Below, piece by piece: positions 59,665-64,000 of a stretch of 64,000 nt of DNA. How positions within the stretch are numbered: the stretch's first letter is position 1; every line of letters begins with the position of its first letter. A program made the position numbers and the translations under genes. The stretch is from Amyloporia xantha. Lineage: Eukaryota > Basidiomycota > Agaricomycetes > Polyporales > Adustoporiaceae. Under the pieces are notes generated by a model, which did not search any database, had not been told where the DNA came from, and worked only from the letters and a program-made list of their open reading frames with translations. The DNA is taken from positions 1,116,001-1,180,000 of the forward strand of contig JAYKKR010000008.1 of assembly GCA_036971615.1 (NCBI GenBank), written 5' to 3'.

Positions 59665-60440
59665 ATGTCCTTCCAAAAAACCCGATGCTTCGTTGTATGC
59701 CGGATACATTGACGACCTAAGACGACCCCCATAAGACAAAACCCCACCCAACCACTCGTTTCTCTACCCCTGCCCCTCTTTTAATACCATTTCGGACATG
59801 GACATGGACACTTTGTTTTTGTTTTGTTTGCCATTTGGATTTGCCGGACAATCTACCTACCCAACTTCCCACCTTCCCTTTACCCGCTACGTCAGTGCGC
59901 TTTTTTAATATTTGGATAATCGTCTCAGACGCCTTCCACCCACATCCTACCCCACCCCCTACCTTCACTTGCTACATATTGCGTCGTGAGCACCAGGGAC
60001 ATTGACATGTAAACCTACCCCTCCCCATTCTCCACCCCACAGTCTCATCCCATTGCTAGATAGTAGCACTCTATGTTCCCATTAATGGACTTGAGGGATG
60101 CAAATGTAGATCTGCATTCGCCTATATGTGCGCATTACGCGTGAAAGAAACAGCCTGCTTCCGCATATTGATCATGTCGCCTAGGCCAGACATGCCTTGC
60201 CAGTGCCTCCGGATGTTGATGAGTCGCCGTGGACGTGTCGTGACGGTGAGCTGTCGCGCTGAGTCGATCGCGATATGAGTCGCGTGACATAACGCGTCTG
60301 ATCCGGTCGGAAGTGACATTGACATGCTCTCCCCACATGCTACGCCTCGCCGTCCAGAAACAGGCGCGGCCGCATTCACTGTCACCATGCTATACCTTGA
60401 TCGCTAGTACTGTACTACAATCATCTCTTGGCTGTAAACC
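59665..60440. other. 3' flank of the cyclin gene and transporter promoter
   Basis: T- and C-rich 3' flank with CCCCACC-like repeats to about 60050; then the upstream region of the transporter. No gene is seen. Confidence 0.5.
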
Positions 60441-61774
60441 ATGACTACCCAGACATCGACCGTTTTGCAAAGTGTATCTATTGCATTTGTTTCCGAATGG
60501 ATCTCCATCCTAACACTGATATTTGGAGGATGTTGCAGGCAAGTAGCCCATCCTCGTTATGAGAACCTTACATGCTGAGCAAGATCCATCTCTAGCAATG
60601 CACTCACCCTCGAACAATTGACCCACGATCATCCGCATTCTGGGAAGCTACTTACTTTCTGCCAGTTCCTTCTAATCACTATCCACGGACTGCCCAAGTT
60701 CGTCACGTTCAAGCCGTATCCTCGCTTGAAACCGCGGCAAATACCCATATTCCCCTTCTTAGTACAAGTGCTATTATTCTATTGCATCTCCTTGCTCAAT
60801 AATGCCGCGTTTGCGTACGCGATACCCATGCCTGTCCACATCATATTCCGCAGTGGTGGATTGGTGATCAATATGCTCTTGAATTGGATCTTGTTACGTC
60901 GAAGGTGAGTATCTCACCCATTTCGATAGTAATGTGCTCACACACTTCGTTCTCAATCCACAGATACAGCATACTGCAGGTTGCATCCGTCATGCTAGTC
61001 ACATCGGGAGTCATTTTGACGACGCTCTCTGCTTCTAATCCTAATCCGAAGTCGGGTTCAGCGTCTGTTTCTGACCTGCACGGCGGCACGGAGCCATTAC
61101 GCTACGCAACAGGCATAGCGATCCTTACTCTAGCTCTTGTGTTATCAGGCTTTCTTGGAATGGTCCAAGACAGGACATATGCGCAGTATGCGCGCCGTCC
61201 AGCCAGAGACGAAACTAAAGAAACCCCTGGTGCTGAGAAGAACCTCCCATCAGCGCCATGGGAGGAGTCTATGTTCTACTTGCATTTCCTCTCCCTGCCG
61301 ATGTTCCTCTTTATCCGGAAAGACTTAGTTGCTCAAGCCAGAGCGATCAGCTCAGGACCCAAGTACGACATCCCACTCTTGTCGTTTCTTCATCCCTCCA
61401 ATTCAACCGCGCCCTCGCTCTTCTACGCGATGGAAGAATCCGAGTTTTCTTCCATGTCCCAAGGAACGCTGTCCATCCCGAAGGCTTACGTCCCGCTCTT
61501 CCTGAACACGCTGACACAGTTGTTCTGTGTCGCCGGGGTACATCGACTGTCTGCACGCGTGTCCTCGCTTACGGTCACCCTCGTTCTCGTGGTGCGGAAG
61601 GCGGTCTCCCTCATCATCAGTGTAATGCTCTTCAGCGCAATGGGGCGTGGTTCATCAGGCGGAAGGACACTGGAAATGTGCATGGGTGCAGCCCTCGTAT
61701 TTGCGGGGACGGTTGGGTATTCGCTTGGGTCCGGTAAGAAGGATGTGGGCAAGAGCAAGGCGAAGAAGGAATAA
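60441..61774 (+). CDS. YEA4: UDP-GlcNAc-type nucleotide-sugar transporter (SLC35B4/Yea4)
   Basis: Three exons, join(60441..60538, 60596..60904, 60964..61774), 405 residues. The signature FGGCCSNALTLEQL near residue 28 matches the SLC35B4 start (GCCSN). Then follow TFCQFLLITIHGLP, SLLNNAAFAYAIPMPVHIIFRSGGLV and RRRYSILQVASVMLVTSGV. About ten hydrophobic segments are visible. The C-terminus ends SKAKKE, a lysine-rich ER-retrieval-like signal. Family role: carries UDP-N-acetylglucosamine (and UDP-xylose in animals) into ER or Golgi for glycan and chitin synthesis. Intron 1 begins with GC (CAG|GCAAGT); the splice forms the conserved Ser of GCCSN, so it is well fixed. Substrate is family inference. 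Confidence 0.93.
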
Positions 61775-62098
61775 TTCGGTGTAGAGTCATCTATTTGTAA
61801 GTATTTTTATCGAAGAGTTCAAAGGTTTCATTTGCTCGACATGACACACTACTCCGTTTCGGTCTCGGCTGGTCTTACTAGAAGACGATTCCTCATGTGT
61901 ATCATGTTAAATGGTGTATCAACTGCACGGGCAGCATTTGCACGACGATATTCAACAACATATAATACAAAGATGTACAGGATAGTGTTACATATATACA
62001 TTGGGCACGGCGAAAGAACAAGCGACAACAGGGATAGCGAGGACAGCGATAGCATGACTAATTAAATGAGACTGGGAAAGGATCAGCAATGCATTTGT
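61775..62098. other. Convergent 3' flanks of the transporter and CBP80 genes
   Basis: AT-rich gap of some 320 bp between convergent genes; likely holds both polyadenylation regions. Confidence 0.5.
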
Positions 62099-64000
62099 TT
62101 ACACAGTAAAGGGACGACTTAAGAGAGCGAAGGAAACTGCGTGCATAGGGGCAACGGGAATACAGCATGAGCGAGTCCAGACGGAGGTCAACGACCAAAA
62201 CAATGTGCATGGACTGGGTATCGGGGTATAGGATGAGGCCTGCAGACCGAATCCGACGTGCTTGATATCTTGACGGATCATGAGTGTGTTCACCATTTCA
62301 GACTGGCCAATAAAGTGAATGCGCCCCCAAGGAGCGGAGTCGGGGACAAACCGAACAGCGGGATAGGCAACAGCATCCACCTTTTAACAATACAATAGGA
62401 TAAAATTATCGATACGCACAAGCGACGAGCTGATTATGCTACGACTAGTACACTTACGCCTCCTGTCCAGTCGCGATGTTCCACGTTTTTCTGAAAGAGG
62501 TCCACGGCAGGGTCTGTGGACGATCCGACCTTCGTTAAGGAGGCCGCCGCAAGCGTGTTGACATAGTTTCGGAGGTAAGGGGAGTACTATATAATCGATG
62601 TCAGCAACGCATGCACTTACCATATGTTCAAGTTCATCTTACCGTTCTCCCGAAATGGCGGTACCAACACCATGTTTCCCATGTCTCCCATTCAGATTCG
62701 CCCCAGTTGGCACGGTTGTGCCATGCTTTTTCGGTGATGACTTCATGTGCTTCGGGGTTCGGTTTATCTTCGGCGACGAGATAGTCAACGAAGCCGTCAA
62801 TAGTGCGAGAAAGGGCGGCCTTTTGCTCTCGCGTTAGGGTTGCGAACGCTTTCAACGCAGTAGAAAGGGCCGGCGACTCCGCAGCAGGCATGACATCTAC
62901 AAAGCTTTTAGGCAAGTTCAAAAATTTGTCAGGTAAGAACACCTTACCAGGCTTCGCATCAGCGTCGACCTCCATCGTAGCACTATCGCTGGCCTTCGCT
63001 CGTGCCGCATTGTCATCTTCCTCTTTCCTAAGGGCGGTGACCTTCCGGCGTGCAATCGTAACACGCCCATTGGCCTTATCAAGTGCACCCTTCAGCACAT
63101 CCCACTGGAATGCGTCGAAGGTGACTTTCCCTGTAGGGGAACCGCCGTGAACGAAGGTCCATGCAACAACATCCGTCGGATCCACGATTTGGTATTGCAT
63201 CAGCTTGTCGAAGACGATTATGACCATATTTCTGCTGCGCTTCCAGAAAGAGGAGACGGCACTTAGGATATCCATGCGGGCTTCAGTATTCGAGCCCCCG
63301 TTGTTGCTGGCTATACCACCCGAGGCAAGGTTCCGTAAGAGGGGGAGATATCGCTCGATAGCATTCAAAAAATGTGAAAACGAGCGAGAGCCGATATGGA
63401 GGAGAGACTGCACTGCGATAGACCGGACAACAGAATCGATGTCCACGTTCCCTTCGGCAGTCTCTGAGAGCGAGTTCTTCAACGAGTCAAGGTGGCCAAT
63501 GACATCGTCCGCCTTTGCACGTCCACGGAAAAGATTTAGGACAGATTGAGCGGCCTCGTGATATGGTTTTGCTATACGCGTGACAGACTGAGTAAAATAC
63601 ATTTCGCGGCCTACTACAGTAACTCACCTGGATCATCGTAATCGAAGTCAGGACCGGGGGCTTCTATAGGCATGACTTGAGCGTCTGCAGCTTGCATGGG
63701 CTCAGGGAGAGTCTTCAGAATCCTATCATAATACGATAGTCTGATTTCGAATTCCACAGCTCTCCGCATGAAAACACGCTTGGGGTGGCGGGTCGACAAG
63801 GACAGGTCGGGTATCCTATCGGTTATCGCCGTATATTGAGTGAATTAGCTCTAGACAGGCAAACGAAGCACGGACCATTCTTTCCAGACCCATTGGAAAC
63901 CAAAGTTGCTCATGTGGACGGAGAACCAATCAGCCATACGGTGAGAAATTTCAACGTCGAGACCATCTGCCAACAGGGAGTACAACTTGCGGATGGACTT
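62099..64000 (-). CDS. CBC1: Nuclear cap-binding protein subunit 1 (CBP80), partial
   Basis: Exons seen: complement(62099..62380, 62458..62586, 62643..63571, 63628..63815, 63876..>64000). The 5' part lies beyond the window. The frame at the right edge reads KSIRKLYSLLADGLDVEISHRMADW, then NFGFQWVWKEW, PKRVFMRRAVEFEIRLSY, KADDVIGHLDSL, IAVQSLLHIGSRSFSHFLNAIERYL and NMVIIVFDKLMQYQIVDP. These are the MIF4G-like domain 3 blocks of CBP80 (yeast Sto1). Family role: with CBP20 it binds the 5' cap of nuclear mRNA and promotes splicing and export. The last exon (62099-62380) is frame-consistent but its end (LLSRPFTV) looks poorly conserved, so the true stop is uncertain. Confidence 0.9.

Noticed and set aside
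1..64000. Search for CRISPR arrays, rRNA, tRNA and secondary-metabolite clusters
   Set aside because: No regularly spaced repeats, no rRNA or tRNA cores, and no synthase or P450 genes were seen.

Overview
The window is nuclear DNA of a filamentous basidiomycete, most likely an Agaricomycete. Genes are dense and carry many very short spliceosomal introns (about 48-75 bp), many proteins have a basidiomycete character, and the flanks are moderately GC-rich. There are no operons, rRNA, tRNA or CRISPR arrays that I can support. I built the gene models by hand from splice sites, reading phase and family conservation. Where an exon boundary is not settled, the entry says so.

Layout, left to right. 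1-3 kb: an Aft1/Atf-type stress bZIP factor (minus). 3-11.5 kb: a long gene-poor stretch with at most one small helix-turn-helix-like exon. 11.5-13.4 kb: a single F-box protein. 14.6-21.2 kb: a compact housekeeping block with MSS1/MnmE GTPase (mitochondrial tRNA modification), divergent calcineurin B, ATP synthase subunit d and a small conserved unknown. 22.3-25.7 kb: a hAT DNA transposon with matching terminal repeats and a perfect 8-bp target duplication but a broken transposase, inserted just past the stop codon of TTI2. 25.8-29.5 kb: TTI2 and SWD1 (COMPASS), divergent from a 150-bp shared promoter. 29.6-36.3 kb: a 759-residue unknown, a PHO80-type cyclin and a second unknown whose first exon lies in an AT-rich block. 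37.4-41.9 kb: glucosidase II beta, a small protein with a PP1-docking-like motif, and ribosomal protein S25. 42.6-46.4 kb: a tandem pair of Pcl-type cyclins. 47.5-51 kb: an FGGY carbohydrate kinase and ribosomal protein uL2. 52.6-60 kb: an SS18-like (SSXT) Q-rich protein, an SH3 protein and another Pcl-type cyclin. 60.4-64 kb: a UDP-GlcNAc-type nucleotide-sugar transporter and the partial nuclear cap-binding subunit CBP80.

Themes. Four cyclins of the Pho85-partner type lie within about 27 kb, two of them tandem duplicates that share an unusual cysteine motif in their tails. Several introns use GC-AG instead of GT-AG ends, in places where family conservation fixes the splice (MSS1, glucosidase II beta, the sugar transporter). 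No clearly new multi-gene system is visible. The best candidates for something undescribed are the cysteine motif of the cyclin pair, the two unknown proteins, and the AT-rich block that appears to supply a first exon.
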